Source: Brachionus plicatilis
Taxonomy: Eukaryota; Rotifera; Eurotatoria; Ploima; Brachionidae
DNA: 64,000 nt
Reading direction: 5' to 3'
Assembly (NCBI GenBank): GCA_010279815.1
Contig: QEOQ01000316.1
Coordinates: 1,821,161-1,885,160 of the forward strand
Under the pieces are notes generated by a model, which did no database searches, was not told the DNA's origin, and saw only the letters and a list, made by a program, of their open reading frames with translations. Every line of letters begins with the position of its first letter. Position 1 is the stretch's first letter. Positions 10,158 through 22,541 of this stretch are shown here, piece by piece. The position numbers and the translations under genes were made by a program.

Positions 10158-13100
10158 TATTTTTTGATCTCGATTGGGCTGTATCTAGACACCAAAATTA
10201 TTAATTCAAATCTGCAAAAAATCGAAATTGTTTTATAAGAAAAAAAATGCTTGTTTTTTTAAAGACTTTTTGTCAAATTCTAAAACAAACAGCCATGGAA
10301 ATTTAAATTTCGTCAAAAAAATTCATTTTAATTTATTGTTTTTTCCTCTAAAAACTTAATAACTAATGTCCATTTGAAGATAATTTAATAATAATTAAAT
10401 TATTTATAGGTATTCTATATGAAGCTGATCAATTAAATTTTACAAATCTTTTTACAGATTATGAAAAAATTAAGTATTAACAAAGTTATGGCCTTTTTGC
10501 TTGTGTGCGTTTTTGAAAAAAAATATCCTAGCTCACTCAATTTATGTCCGAGTTGAATAAAAATGGTACCAAATTAAAGCTGAGATAAAAATTAACTTAC
10601 AGTTTTTTACAGGATTCAAAAAAAAAAATTTTTCTCCTAAAGTTATCAGCACTTAAAGGTTTTTTTACAAAAAAAAAACAAAAAATTTGTAAAAGTTTGC
10701 CTTGAAAAGTACCTAACTTCCTTAATTTATTATCAATTTCGATTTATAGGTAATCTATATGGAGCTGATCAACTAATTTCAATTCTTTTGCAAAAAAATA
10801 TTGAAGAAGAAAGTCTTTCTGATATGAACAAAAATATTGTTAACTTTGACAAAATTTAGCATCCACTCAAATGCAAATATATGCCACTTAAGTTTGATTT
10901 AATAACCGGTAAGTAACAATTTAAATCAAAATATTTTTTATTTAATAAAGCTAAATTTAAATTTATTTTCCGGTCAGATTATGAGAAGAAACCTCAAATG
11001 TTGTTTGCCAGCATTTCCTCATTTTATAAACCAGTTCAAATGTTTTAAATAAATTATTTAAAATAAAAAAATAAAAGACTTAAAAGGATTATTATTTTTC
11101 TTGTGACGCATAACTGTGCTTAGTAGGGAATATCTAATGACGAAAAATAATCTCAATTTATATCAAATTTGTTAAAATGAATTTTTTTTTTAGCTTAAAT
11201 CATTTTAGTCACCTATTTCTATTGATTTTTGATGTCTAAACAAGCTTTTAACCACCAAGTTATTTCATCGACTTTATTAGTTTAGAATTTCGAACGATTC
11301 TTTAGAAAAATTTTGATTGACAAATTTGAGAAAGGTATTATGCTTATCTTGTAACTATTTTCTAAACAAATGATCCTTTATTGTGACATATTAATATAAT
11401 GAAACAAAAAGAACAATTTTACTCTTAAAATTTATAAATTAATATTTTTTTACCAATTAACTATTTTTCCTATTGTTATCATCACCAGAATTGGCATAAA
11501 TTTTAAAATAAAAAACAACAAAGAGATGATAATAAAAAAGCTCTTAGAAAAGTTGGCTTCCTAGCCGACTTTTAGGGTAATTTTCTCTTAGGAACCTTAT
11601 TAAAAGTTCACAAGGCTATGTAGAATGAAAAGCTAAAAGTCAAAATAAACAAAAGATTTTATTTTGAAAAAATAATGAATGTTTAATAAAAAAATTGTTT
11701 AATTTTTCATTGTAGACCAGATCAATGAAAGTAAATTTAGGCATCCGGCTATTTTAAAGTGGTTTGTGTATTAGCTAAAATTAGGTTCCATTATCTTAAA
11801 AATTATAAAAGAAAACTTGTTGTCTTAACATCAAAATAAACATAAAGATAATTGCAGATTTTATCATTTCCTACTCAAACCTCTAAATGCAATTTCATGT
11901 AAATAACATTAAATTTTAATTAATGTTTTTAATCTATATTAAAAGATTTAAGAATATTTTTATTTAGAATATCGCACGGACTAAATTCAATTTATTTTAT
12001 TTGAAACCAAACAAGTGGGATTTAAATTTAAATTAAAACAAAATCTTAAAAAAAAGTTATAATGAATTAAAGATATTAAATAAAAACTATGTCAATTTTC
12101 AAATTTTTCAACTAGATACTCGACTATTAGTTTGATGTTGCACTTTTTTGAATTTTAAAAATGGCAAAAATTTTTAAAATAAACTATGAACCAAACATAA
12201 TTAAAGTGTTCAAAATTTTACTCTCAAATAGTCTGATTTATAATATTTAAGAAGAAAAATTAGGAAAAAATCGGTAAATTAACTGAATTTAAAATAATTT
12301 GAAAAAAATATGCTAAATTTTTTTAGCGACTAATTGATTAAACTTAAATAATTGTAAAATTTTATTTGCTGAAATTTCGGTTAATTGAATACTTTACTAA
12401 GCCATAAATTTAAATCTGTTTTTTTTTTCCCTTTTATTCTAGATTCAAATTTAACAAAAAAAAATTTTCAATTTTATTGGAAAATCAAAAACAGTTCTCA
12501 AATTTAAATTTTTGGCTTTTAAATTAAGTGCTAAAATAAATCAATATTCAAAATCAATGGCCTTAATTTTTTAAATTTAGTTCATTTTGACCATATCTTA
12601 GATTGAAAATTTTGAGCTATCTTTTATATAATTTTTCATTTCTAATTTTAGTTCTTAAAAGATTATGTTACTTTCCTACATTGTGTGTTTTGCGTGTTTT
12701 TTTGCAAAAAAAAATTGATTAAAAAAAAGTTATTTCGAAATACTTAATCACATTTCTAAAAGGGATATAATAAGGGGAAAATAAAAACATGTTCATGGGT
12801 ATATTTAAAATCTAAGTTATTTTGTTTTAAACGGTACCAGGCAATTTACATTAAATTAAGTAATAATTTTTAAGTACCATTTTTAAAAAAAAATAGATTG
12901 AAAGCTTTAGCCTTAATCCTTGACAAAAATTAGTAATTCAAAATTGAAAATTTAACTAAAAACGCCTTTAAATGAATCAAATTTTACTTATTTAAAATGA
13001 AAAAGCAATTTTTTTAAAATTTTATTTAAGTTTAAAAAATCTAATTAAAAAAAAAGATACATTTTTACATAGTGTTTTTTTGATTTAACTATTAGATTGT

Positions 13101-14529
13101 AAATTGTCTTTAAAAACAATGGAATAGTTATAATGGAATGGAATCTTACTAATATGAAAAATTTTGCAAAAATATTAAATTTTTTTTATTTCCGAGAAGC
13201 AAATTTTCTTCCGACTAAGATATTTGCTTACAAATAATTTGTTGATAATAAGCGTTTTCCTGTTTATAATGACCCGTCTAAAATTTAAACTTTTTGAGTG
13301 ATCTTAAATTTTTAGCCTAAAGAATCAAAAAATCAAATATTTTTTTAAACGTGAATGAGATTTTAAAAAATAGAATTAACAAAATTTTTAATCTCATTAA
13401 AATATCGGTTTAAATGATAAATATAAAATTTTAAATTTCCAAAGGTGATTAACAAAAAAAAAATAATTATAATTTCAAATCGAAAATTTTAAATAATGTT
13501 TTGATTTCGAAGTCCCTAAAGATTAAATTCCTATTGAATAGTTTTTTTTACACTCGAGGACTTGCACTTTACCAATATTCATTAAACTAGGATCACTCTA
13601 AAGGCTCTTATTGGAATATACATAAAATTATTGTAAACTCAGGCTTTTAGTTCAACAGCTGCCACCAGAAGCATATATAACCATGACCGAGTAAACCATG
13701 TAAAAAATCAAGAAAAAATAAAATGAAATTGTAGGACTGCATTTATAGAAACAAAATTTGAATAAAAAAAGTGTGGATTTATAAGCTAAAATTTATAAAG
13801 AAGAAATGCTATTTTTCAAATAAATCAAATTAATTTTTTTTGATAAATGGCATGTGTTTAATGCTTGGCTCTAAATTATTTTCAAAAATCTCCAAATAAT
13901 AAAGTTTTTGAGCTATTTAACTAATTTATACTTAATAAAAAAAGTATCTAAATTAATACTGATAAAGATTTCCTAGTGTGATATAGTTAAGACCTAAATT
14001 TTTGTTTTACAAAATTTTTATTTAGTTTAACCGTAAACTACAACGTTGTCTTATTTCATTAACCGTTGAGGTGAAGCTTAATTTTGAATTAAATTGAATG
14101 CCTAAAAACTTGATTTCTTTTTTACTCTCAATTTTATTTCCATATATTTATTATTTAAGTCATTTTTTTTTATTATATTCAAAAAAAAGACTATGAAGAA
14201 AGACTTTTCAGCATTTTTATCTGCCATTTAAAAAGTCATTCTTGTAATTGGTCCAAGTATTTTTTATTTTACTGTCGAGATTTCGTTTTTTTTTTTAATT
14301 TTTTTAGATTTCGTAGAATGTCTTGGTCAAGTGGTCAGCAAAAAGAAGAGATAATTACTCTTTGCTTTATCTCTTTTAGTTACATAATTGATAGAAATAC
14401 TGAATAGTAAAGGACTAAAAAAAAGTGAAATTAGAAAAACAGCGCATAAAACTAAAAAATGTCAAAAATATTTGTTTATTTTTTTTTCTTTGCTAAATTA
14501 GTTCCGAACTTTTTAATTGATATTCATTT
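10158..14529. other. gene-poor AT-rich region
   Basis: No host gene or RNA gene seen on either strand. Two related stretches around 10,405-10,435 and 10,745-10,775 share TTTATAGGTA.TCTATATG.AGCTGATCAA in direct orientation, indicating an old repeat. The rest is featureless to my reading. Confidence 0.55.
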
Positions 14530-15092
14530 TAATTTTGGCATCTCGAAGTTGATGATCAATTCAAAATATCATTTCAATTCAAAAAGTTTGTCTTTAGATA
14601 TTAAACTAAATCTTTGATTTTATTTAAATGATTGTAATGTATTATGCTTTACATGCAATGTAGATTTAAATGTGAAAATAAAAAAAAATTGAAAATACAT
14701 TTTCTCAGTCCATTGATAATCGATTTTAATATTTAAATGTATTGACTGATTTTTTGTAGAGTTTATTTGAGATTTTTTATTTCAAAAGTATTTGTGTTAG
14801 CATTCACTATTAAATTTAAAAAAAAAAATTCAAATGAAAAATTCAAAATTAGTAATAAAATGAAAATAAAACTTTACAAAAAATCAGTTAACTTAATTGA
14901 AAATCGATTTTATTATTGGATTGAGAAAATGTTTTTTCAATTTTTTCTTATTTTCTAAATCTTCATCGCATGCAAATCATGTTACATTAAAATTATTTAA
15001 ATGAAATCAAAGATTTAGTTTAATATCTAAAGACATACTTTTTGAATTGAAATGATATTTTGAATTGATCATCAACTTTAAGATGCCTTAAT
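14530..15092. repeat. foldback repeat with about 130-bp arms
   Basis: 14530-14662 and 14961-15092 are inverted copies with a few mismatches; both contain GATGATCAATTCAAAATATC in opposite orientation. The loop is about 300 bp and contains no believable gene. Likely a foldback MITE. Confidence 0.75.
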
Positions 15093-15659
15093 TTTTGTGA
15101 TCTTAACTGAGTATGATAAAAAAATTAAATCTAAAAGATGAAAATAAAAATGAAAAATTGAATAATTTATTTAAGAGGATTATCAATTTGGTCAAGTTCC
15201 GAACTGCCGTTTTTTCAGCCTTTTATGCGCTAAGGTAATTTTTTAGTGCAAACAGGCTCGTCAAATTTACATTGATTATCTTTATTAATTAAATTGAAGG
15301 TCACATTTCATCTATTTGCTAACATGTGACGAAGTGTTATTAATTTGTTTATCTGTACTAAGTAATTCTTCAGAATAAAAATATATAAACCAAAAAATTA
15401 AATAAAGTTAAATAGGATAAAATAAAATAAAAAAAAGAAAATTAAAAACGATTTGTTGAAATAGCTAGAGGTAAGACATGTTAAAATATTTGATAGTTCA
15501 GGATAAAAAGAAGAATTTGTTAGCTAGCAATTACACAATGGAGTTGGATATTCGATATTTCTTGATTCGAATCCTTTACTATCTTCTCTATCTACATTCC
15601 CAGTAAATATGCATATTTACAGGTCGACAAGTAAAAGAGTATCAATATTTATCAATATT

Positions 15660-15925
15660 TTTATTTTTCCACTTAAAATATATTTAAGTGGAATGTTATA
15701 AATTTGAATTTTTGAATTAACTTAACCTGAATTATTTAAATTATTGATTGTTTTTGTTAAATAAATTAGAGATCAATAATTTTGATGTAATAAATTTGAT
15801 AATGAACCATTATTAGACATAAAATGTCTAGTAATGTTAAGTATTAATTTCTTAAAAATTATCAAAATCACTAGATTAAATTAGTTTAAAATTTGATCTG
15901 AAACTTCAATTTGCCCTTTATACTA
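15660..15925. repeat. dispersed repeat, copy related to 25475-25735
   Basis: Contains GAATTATTTAAATTATTGAT, TTTGATAATGAACCAT and GATCTGAAACTTCAATTTGCC in the same order and orientation as the copy in HYDIN intron 18. Divergence is roughly 10-15% by eye. Confidence 0.7.
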
Positions 15926-16871
15926 AATTTACCATATAATTCAAAAATTCCTTCAAATTACACTGCAACTTAACTATAATTAAATGTTCAACTTAGCATG
16001 GTTCAATTTTTTGTGATTGAATTAAAAAATGTATTCAATGTTAAAATAATATTGAAAAAGTGTGATGTTTCAAATATTTTTTTCAGCTTCAAATAAAAAA
16101 ATAATATTAAGTTAATATATTAAATTTTGACTTAAGGTTTGTGAAATGATGATCCTTAAGATGATATATGTAATAAGATGGAGAAGTAGAGCTTTATAAT
16201 CACGAGTAACGAGCCGTTAGATTATAACAAATGTATTGAAACAATTATGGGCCAAGTTCAAAAAGGGTTGAGGAGGTTTTATTTAAATTAATTTATTTTT
16301 CAAATTCTACATGAAATAAGATCATAAAATATCAAATAAAAGTTAGGAAAATAATTGATAAACATTTTATTAATAAAATATTAATTAGGCAATAATTTTT
16401 TTTAAATATTGATAATGTTTTATCTTTTAACTGATTTAATCTTAATTCTTCGGTTTGTTTTGGAATTAAATTTATCCTTTCGTTAATTGTACTAAGCCTA
16501 TCGTAAGGAAAAGGAACAATTAAAAAGGCTAACATTTAATTTTTTTAAACGCAATTGTGACCAGATATTTTCACTCAAATAAGAGTCATTTTGAGTAAGA
16601 GTTTAAATGATGTACACTCAGCTCTCACCTAAAAACGATTTTTTTTCTACGTAACAGAATTTTAAAAAAATTTTAAAATTTTCTATTTAATGTCAAAATA
16701 AATAAATTTAAATTTTAAACATTTTGAAATATTTTTTAAGTTCGAACTTTTATTTAAATAGGCAAAGCTAACAAAAACAGTTAGTTGAGAACTTGATTTA
16801 TTTTTAGTTTTAAACTTTTGATAAAATCTTGTTTTATTTAAAAATTTTTCTCATTTATCAATATTATATAT

Positions 16872-17297
16872 ATGTCATAGTAAATTTTGATAACACGTAA
16901 ATTTTGATTATTACGAAACTTAATAAAGACAAAATTATTGATAAATTTGTGAGCACTTATTCTCTTTATAAACAGAAACAAGATTCTGGTAGGAAAAAAT
17001 TTCAGCTTTTCATTGATTGTTTTTGCAGTCAAATTGATTAAAGATTGAGATTGCTAGCTACTTAAGAAAAATAAATATTTTAAAAATTTGCACACATAAC
17101 TTTGAGAACCCATTACTTTGTGAATACTTATTCTTTTTCGATTAACAAACTAGATTCTGGAAGAGAAAATTTTTCACTATGGATTATCATTATTTGCAGC
17201 CAAATTGATTAAAGTTTTAGATTGCTAGGTACTTTAGAATTGATAATTATCAAAATTTACGTGTTATCAAATTTTACTATAACATATACAATAATTT
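16872..17297. repeat. short element with 35-40-bp inverted ends and an internal duplication
   Basis: The left end carries GATAACACGTAAATTTTGAT and the right end its reverse complement. Between them, two diverged direct copies share ACTTATTCT, AGATTCTGG, TTTGCAG.CAAATTGATTAAAG and ATTGCTAG. It looks like a MITE with an internal tandem duplication. Confidence 0.65.
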
Positions 17298-17827
17298 CAT
17301 GATGTTTTAGCTAATTTAATAATTAAAAAATCGGCGAAAATATTATTAATTTTGTTTAATTTTTTAATTATCCCTTTATTTTTTACTTCAAAAAGCTCTG
17401 CGATTTATTGCAAATTTTTATCAAATATTTTTGATGCTCCGCATAATAGAGAAAATTACAGAGTTTTTGAAGAGCTTAGAATTTGTTAGTACAAATTTGT
17501 ATAATATTTTACTTTTTACAGAACCATTTTTGCAGAATTAGATAAAAAATAGGTAAAAATTGGTAAATTTACGTAATATTACGAAAAATATCTTAAATTT
17601 CATACATGGACAGTAATTTGTATTATACAACTTAAATATCTTCAATTCAACTTTTTAATTTTTCAATTATTCTATTATTCAACTTTTAAATTTTTTAACA
17701 TATTCCACTTTTCATTTATTCAATTTTTCTACTAATTCAACTTTTCAATTTTTCTATTATTCTTTTTTTATTAATTCAAATGAAAATTCATTAAATTAAA
17801 TAAATTTTATTAAACAAAAAATATATA

Positions 17828-18400
17828 ATGAAAAAGATCCGGCTTTAAATTTGTTTACAGTGTCCGCTTCAACAATGCAGTTTGGCAACATATTGCACCA
17901 GCCAGACACTCTTTTTGAAAAAAGTGCATTCTTGTGCTTACGTTCTTATGATAATCATTTATTTCCCTTGATGTGAAACTCTTGTCCGTGCGGCCCACTA
18001 TATCTAAGCTTGTCTTGAAACCTGGCTTATAGTATAAATTCACATGCTCAAGACGGTTTATTATTTTATAAAATTGGATTAAATCTACCCTTTTTCTTCG
18101 CATTTCTAGCGAAGTGAGGTCCATCCTTTTCAATCTTATCTCATACCCAATGTTCCTTTTTTAACGGTTGGTATTTTAGTTGCTCTCCGTTGAGCCTTCT
18201 CTAAGACAGTGACCTTCGATATGTTTGGTGGACTCCATACTGGCACTGCAAACTCAAGATGTGGTCTTACGTAATAAATGTAAAGCCTCTCCCATAATTC
18301 ACTTTCACGACTCTTAAATGTGTTTTTTAAAAGTCCAAGCATTCTTGATGCCTTGTTTGCACACACTTGAAGTTTCTCTCAAAAACTTCAGCACCGACTC
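17828..18400 (-). pseudogene. LINE reverse-transcriptase C-terminus, frameshifted
   Basis: Minus-strand fragments read ANKASRMLGLLKNTFKSR, then YVRPHLEFAVPVWSP and LEKAQRRATKIP, then (new frame) RLKRMDLTSLEMRRKR, then (third frame) SGWCNMLPNCIVEADTVNKF. In this order they form the region downstream of the catalytic domain of CR1/Jockey-like non-LTR reverse transcriptases. At least two frameshifts are present and the catalytic YxDD part is missing, so it is a dead 5'-truncated copy. Confidence 0.85.
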
Positions 18401-19199
18401 TATCCAACTTAATTGTCTATAGTTTCACAGTGCAATACTATGATCTCATACGCTTAGCAAGTTGATAGTATTCAGCGATGTGTAAAATATTAGACATGCG
18501 CGGTTAGAAGAAAAACTTTGAAATCATTTTGTTTTCTTTTCTCCTTTTTTGTAATTATTATTTGTTAGGCTAGAAGTGGCCATTTAATTACCCAGTCACA
18601 AAAAAAACGATGATTAATCGATGAAAATTGATAGATAAATCATTAATGAGTTAGGAACCATTTCATCGAAATTCATAGATGAAAATTAGAATATTTCATC
18701 GGTAATACTCTAATACATCATAATTTTTTCAATTTTTTCATTAATATTTCAAATTTTTTTTAAGAAGACAATAATAAGCAGAAGTTTTAAAAATACAAGT
18801 TTTTTTTCCAATTTTTTTCAAAGTTTATCTATACTTTTGACTCATTAAAAACATCAATTTACTTTTTCTCAATAGAAAAAATTTAATGTTTTACTTTTGA
18901 GTAAATTATTAGCTTTAGAATTGTGCTTTATTGTCTTTTAACTAGACTAAAGGCAGCTTGAGTAAATTTTTGAATCAAAGAACATTGCTAGCAACCCAAT
19001 TAGGCTTATAGTCCTTTGTTAAGAGGAGATCCACTAGAAACACAATTAATTAAGAATTTACACTAATTATCAGCTTTTTATGTAGTTAAATTTCCACAAG
19101 TATTCGATATTTCAGCTTCATATCTTTCGTCTAGTAGAGTGTGTAATTCTTCTAAAATGTCTGTATATATATTTTTCTTGCTGTTTTCCTCATTTTTAC

Positions 19200-20089
19200 T
19201 AGGGTTGTTAATTGAACTGGATTTCAAATTTTTGAAGTTTTTGAGAAAACTTCTAGTTTATTTTTCAACACTTCGAAATTTTTTGACAAAGGAAAATTGA
19301 AATTGAAATATTAAATATAAAGTGAAATTTTAAAAATTTAAAGCCGGTAGAACTTTGTACTTCGAAATTTTATACTTGAATCAAAAGTTTCAAGTTTGAA
19401 ATTATCAAGTTTAAAATTTAGAAGTTTGAAATCTTGAGGTCTGAAATTTCTAATTTAAAAATTTCTTTCCTAATTAAAATTGAAAAATAAAAAATAAATA
19501 TAAATATCTACATTTACTAAATTTAACAAATACGCCTTCTAGCCTGACGGATTCAACTCCGGTCTCAACATTGAAAAGGCGCAAAAAAATAGAACCAAGA
19601 TCGTGGGTTTGGAAAACCAAAATGTTGTCAAAATAAATGAATCGTCTGACAAGTGTGATATATGTCAACAAGTTATAACTATTTACAACAGTTCAACAAT
19701 TGAGTTGGTTAAACATTTAGCAGAAAAACATAAAATTTCAAAATTATCACATGAAAATATTAGACTTAGTAAGCGTTTTTGCTTCGATTTTGAGGAGATG
19801 GCGAATGGACAAGAAGAAAGTCCTAGGACTTTACAATTTTTAACTTTATTATTTCATTCTTCAAAATTTTAAACTTCGAAATTTTAAATCGAACCCATTT
19901 TTTTGTATCCGAAATTATTTAAAATAATAAAGATAAATATTGAAAATTAATTTTTTCAAAACTAAATTTAATTTCAAGTAGGAATTTATTTCAATTTTAA
20001 ATTTTAAAATTTCAAAGTTCTTAATTTTACCTGAAGTCGAAAAGTATGAAAAAATTTCGAAGTTTTGAAACTTCAATTAACAACCCTAA
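19200..20089. mobile_element. hAT-type DNA transposon remnant with target-site duplication
   Basis: The left end TAGGGTTGTTAATTGAA and the right end TTCAATTAACAACCCTA form a 17-bp terminal inverted repeat. Each is flanked by an apparent 8-bp direct repeat ATTTTTAC (19192-19199 and just after 20089). Eight-bp duplications and TAGGG-type ends are hallmarks of hAT elements, and a BED zinc finger lies inside. Subterminal GAAGTTT/TTTCAAG repeats surround it. At 890 bp it is far too short to be autonomous. Confidence 0.8.
19530..19872 (+). pseudogene. hAT transposase BED zinc-finger remnant
   Basis: Plus strand, two frames. The first reads KKIEPRSWVWK; a frameshift at about 19,620 leads into DKCDICQQVI...STIELVKHLAEKHKI. 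This is the BED finger layout: an aromatic SWVW stretch, CxxC, then HxxxxH. The RNase-H-like catalytic domain is absent. Confidence 0.7.
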
Positions 20090-20622
20090 TTTTTACAGTA
20101 TTTTACGATTTATTCCCTTAAATATCAAAATTTAATATTTTTATGGTTTATCTTAAAACAAAAAATTTATCTTTTAATTTTGAAACTAAAAAAGAAATAA
20201 AAAATTATTGATGTTTAAAATAAAATTAAAAAATAAGCGTCCATTTTTTTTATATTTTGATTTTTTTGTTTGGCTCAAATTAGACCCGTCTTGGCCGTTA
20301 ACGTAGTTTTCTAAGTTTTGGACTGACAAGAGTTAATATTATTATTTATTTGTTTTTCTGTTCGAGCATAAGCTCCTTCAGATAAAAAAAAAAATAAATA
20401 AAATAAAATAATTAAAACAGTTTAAAAACTTTTAAATTTTAAATAAGTTATTTTTCATTTATGAATGAAAGGATGAGATACAAAAATAATAATTAAAGAG
20501 CTGGGAGAAAAAAGAAAAAAAAAACAAAAAAAAAACAAAAAATATAGATAAGATCTTAAGAGTCAGAAAATTTTTGTATAATTAGGTAGCAGCTACATAG
20601 AGGAGTGGGATTCGTTATAAAT

Positions 20623-21138
20623 CTAGAATCGAAGCCTCTTTGAAACAAGTCTTTTAGTCAATGGAACTGAATAATCAAGAGCATTACGAAGGTAATTTTC
20701 TAAGAGATTGCTTAATCTGTGGTCAATTTTACTGATATTCAATTTATTTTCTGCTTCATAGAATAATGATTCAGAGGAGGTTCTGAGAGGAAGTTTTAGA
20801 ATGCATCTAACAGCAGTATTTTGAATAACTTGTAACTTTTGTAAACCTGATTCGGAGAATGAGTTAAGACATGGAAAATTATAATCCAGAATTGAGCCAA
20901 TAAGTGCCTTGTAAAGACTAGCTAGTGTATTGTGGTAGAGCTTCCAATTTTTTGAAGACAAAATTTTTATTATATTGAGTCTATTCATGCATTTAGTCTT
21001 TACTTCTTTAATTTGTTTATCAAAGCAAAGACTTTCATCAAAGTACAGACCAAGAAATTTATTAGTTTTAGAATAGGGAATTGTTTTGTTGAATAACTGA
21101 AGTCTAAAGGTATTATTAAATTTCTTATTTTTTGTGTT
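20623..21138 (-). pseudogene. LINE reverse-transcriptase C-terminal fragment
   Basis: The minus-strand frame reads KFLGLYFDESLCFDKQIKEV, then CMNRLNIIKILSSKNW, then LYKALIGSILDYNFPCL and LQKLQVIQNTAVRCILKLP. This is the post-catalytic segment of a Jockey/CR1-like reverse transcriptase. It differs from the 17.8-18.4 kb fragment, so it comes from another element. The upstream part is out of frame and unreadable. Confidence 0.8.
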
Positions 21139-21846
21139 ATAGCTGTTAGATCAAATTTAAATAGCAAGAGAAGATGGGATGGCCTGTTGTTGACATAAGC
21201 CATTTAAAGAAAAAGCAAAGTCGAAATCGATATCTTTTAAGCACAAAACTTTATAACGAACCAATAATATGTCACAATAAATTCAATTAGTTGATAAACT
21301 TTTTCTTGGATTTAGTCCAAAAAAATCATTCATAATTGATGAGATAATTAAAGAATGAAGCAAAGATGAAATCTAAAGTTTTTCATGATTAGGTCATTTC
21401 TAAATGTTTTGAAGAGAATACGATGAAAATTTAGTGGTTTTAATCCAAAATCATTTTTCATCTATAAAAAATGAGATGATTCATAGATGAATCCTCCATG
21501 AACTCATCGTTTTTAGCTTGACTGGGTAATAAAGTTATTATTATTATTTATTTTCTTTTATTTATATTTATGCTATAACCCCGAACCACAATATCCAAAC
21601 AGATCCGGAAGAAACATTTTTTTTTTAAGATTTATAACAATTTTACTTTACTTTATTTTTAGTTTTATTATTCCGAAGAAGCTTAAGCTCGGAACAGTTA
21701 ACAAATAAATAAATAAAAATAATAATGAACAGTACACATAGTAAGATTAAAATAATGATCAAAAAATGATAATTGAAAAATTGAAAAATACAAAAAGTTG
21801 TCCATTAGCCATTTTACCTGAGATCCATGTATCGTAACGTATTATT

Positions 21847-22185
21847 TACAAGAATTTTATTCGTTCAATTTTTGATTACGCTTTTATTCCTCTGTCTAGT
21901 GCAACTCAGAAAATTTTACCAGAAGTTCAAAAACTTCAAACCAAAGCCCTCAGACACATTAAGTTCTTTCCGATCAGGACGAGAATAACCCACATTCACG
22001 AAAAGTTACGGATCGAGCTAACATCAAATAGAACTCAATCACTTCTCAAAAGTTTTTTCATCAGACACGAAAACCATGCACAGCTAAACTTAGATCTTAA
22101 CAAATTCATGTTGCACGAAAAGAATAACAATCCCAAATTTAATTCATTGTTCCAAAACTTTAATATTTTCCTAAATGGAACATAG
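21847..22185 (+). pseudogene. LINE reverse-transcriptase C-terminal fragment (third element)
   Basis: The plus-strand frame reads YKNFIRSIFDYAFIPLSSAT, then VQKLQTKALRHIKFFPIRT and ITHIHEKLRIE, and ends at TAG 22183. A stop codon (TAA at 21838) sits just upstream, so it is truncated. The orientation is opposite to the two neighbouring LINE fragments. Confidence 0.8.
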
Positions 22186-22344
22186 TTCTGGGTCAATACG
22201 CTTATCCAACAACAACCGCTAATTATATATTTATTTATGTTTTTTATTTTATTTTTGATTTTTACTCGAAACACATTTAAACAATTTTTGATCCTTTTTA
22301 ATAATCGTTAGGCTAAAAAGAAAGACTTTGTTCCATTCAGAGTA

Positions 22345-22396
22345 GCCTGAGGGTTTCCCTCAAATAAATAAAATATAATAATAATAATAATAATGT
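22345..22396 (+). repeat. LINE 3' tail with (ATA)n run
   Basis: CCTGAGGGTTTCCCTC followed by AAATAAATAAAATATAATAATAATA, downstream of the plus-strand reverse-transcriptase fragment. A simple-repeat tail is usual at the 3' end of non-LTR elements. Confidence 0.5.
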
Positions 22397-22541
22397 ATCG
22401 TAGCAGCAGTGTAGACATTTGAATGTCTTTGTCAAAGCAAAAATTTTAGCCAAAAATTATTTTATTCAAAACAAAAATTAAATTATTAAAAAAGGGGGAA
22501 AAAAGAAAATTTGTAAAAAAAAAAAATCAAATAAATTCATT

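Larger units (their letters stand above)
18587..21530. mobile_element. composite region bounded by inverted ATTACCCAGTCA ends
   Basis: ATTACCCAGTCA at 18587-18598 and its complement TGACTGGGTAAT at 21519-21530 are both followed inwards by an AAAACGATGA motif and further GATGAA/TTCATC subterminal motifs. A hAT element and a LINE fragment lie inside, so this would be a short DNA element enlarged by later insertions. No unambiguous target-site duplication beyond TA can be read. Confidence 0.5.

Noticed and set aside
14767..14958. 63-codon frame inside the 14.5-15.1 kb foldback
   Set aside because: Low-complexity Lys/Asn/Phe sequence as expected from random AT-rich DNA.
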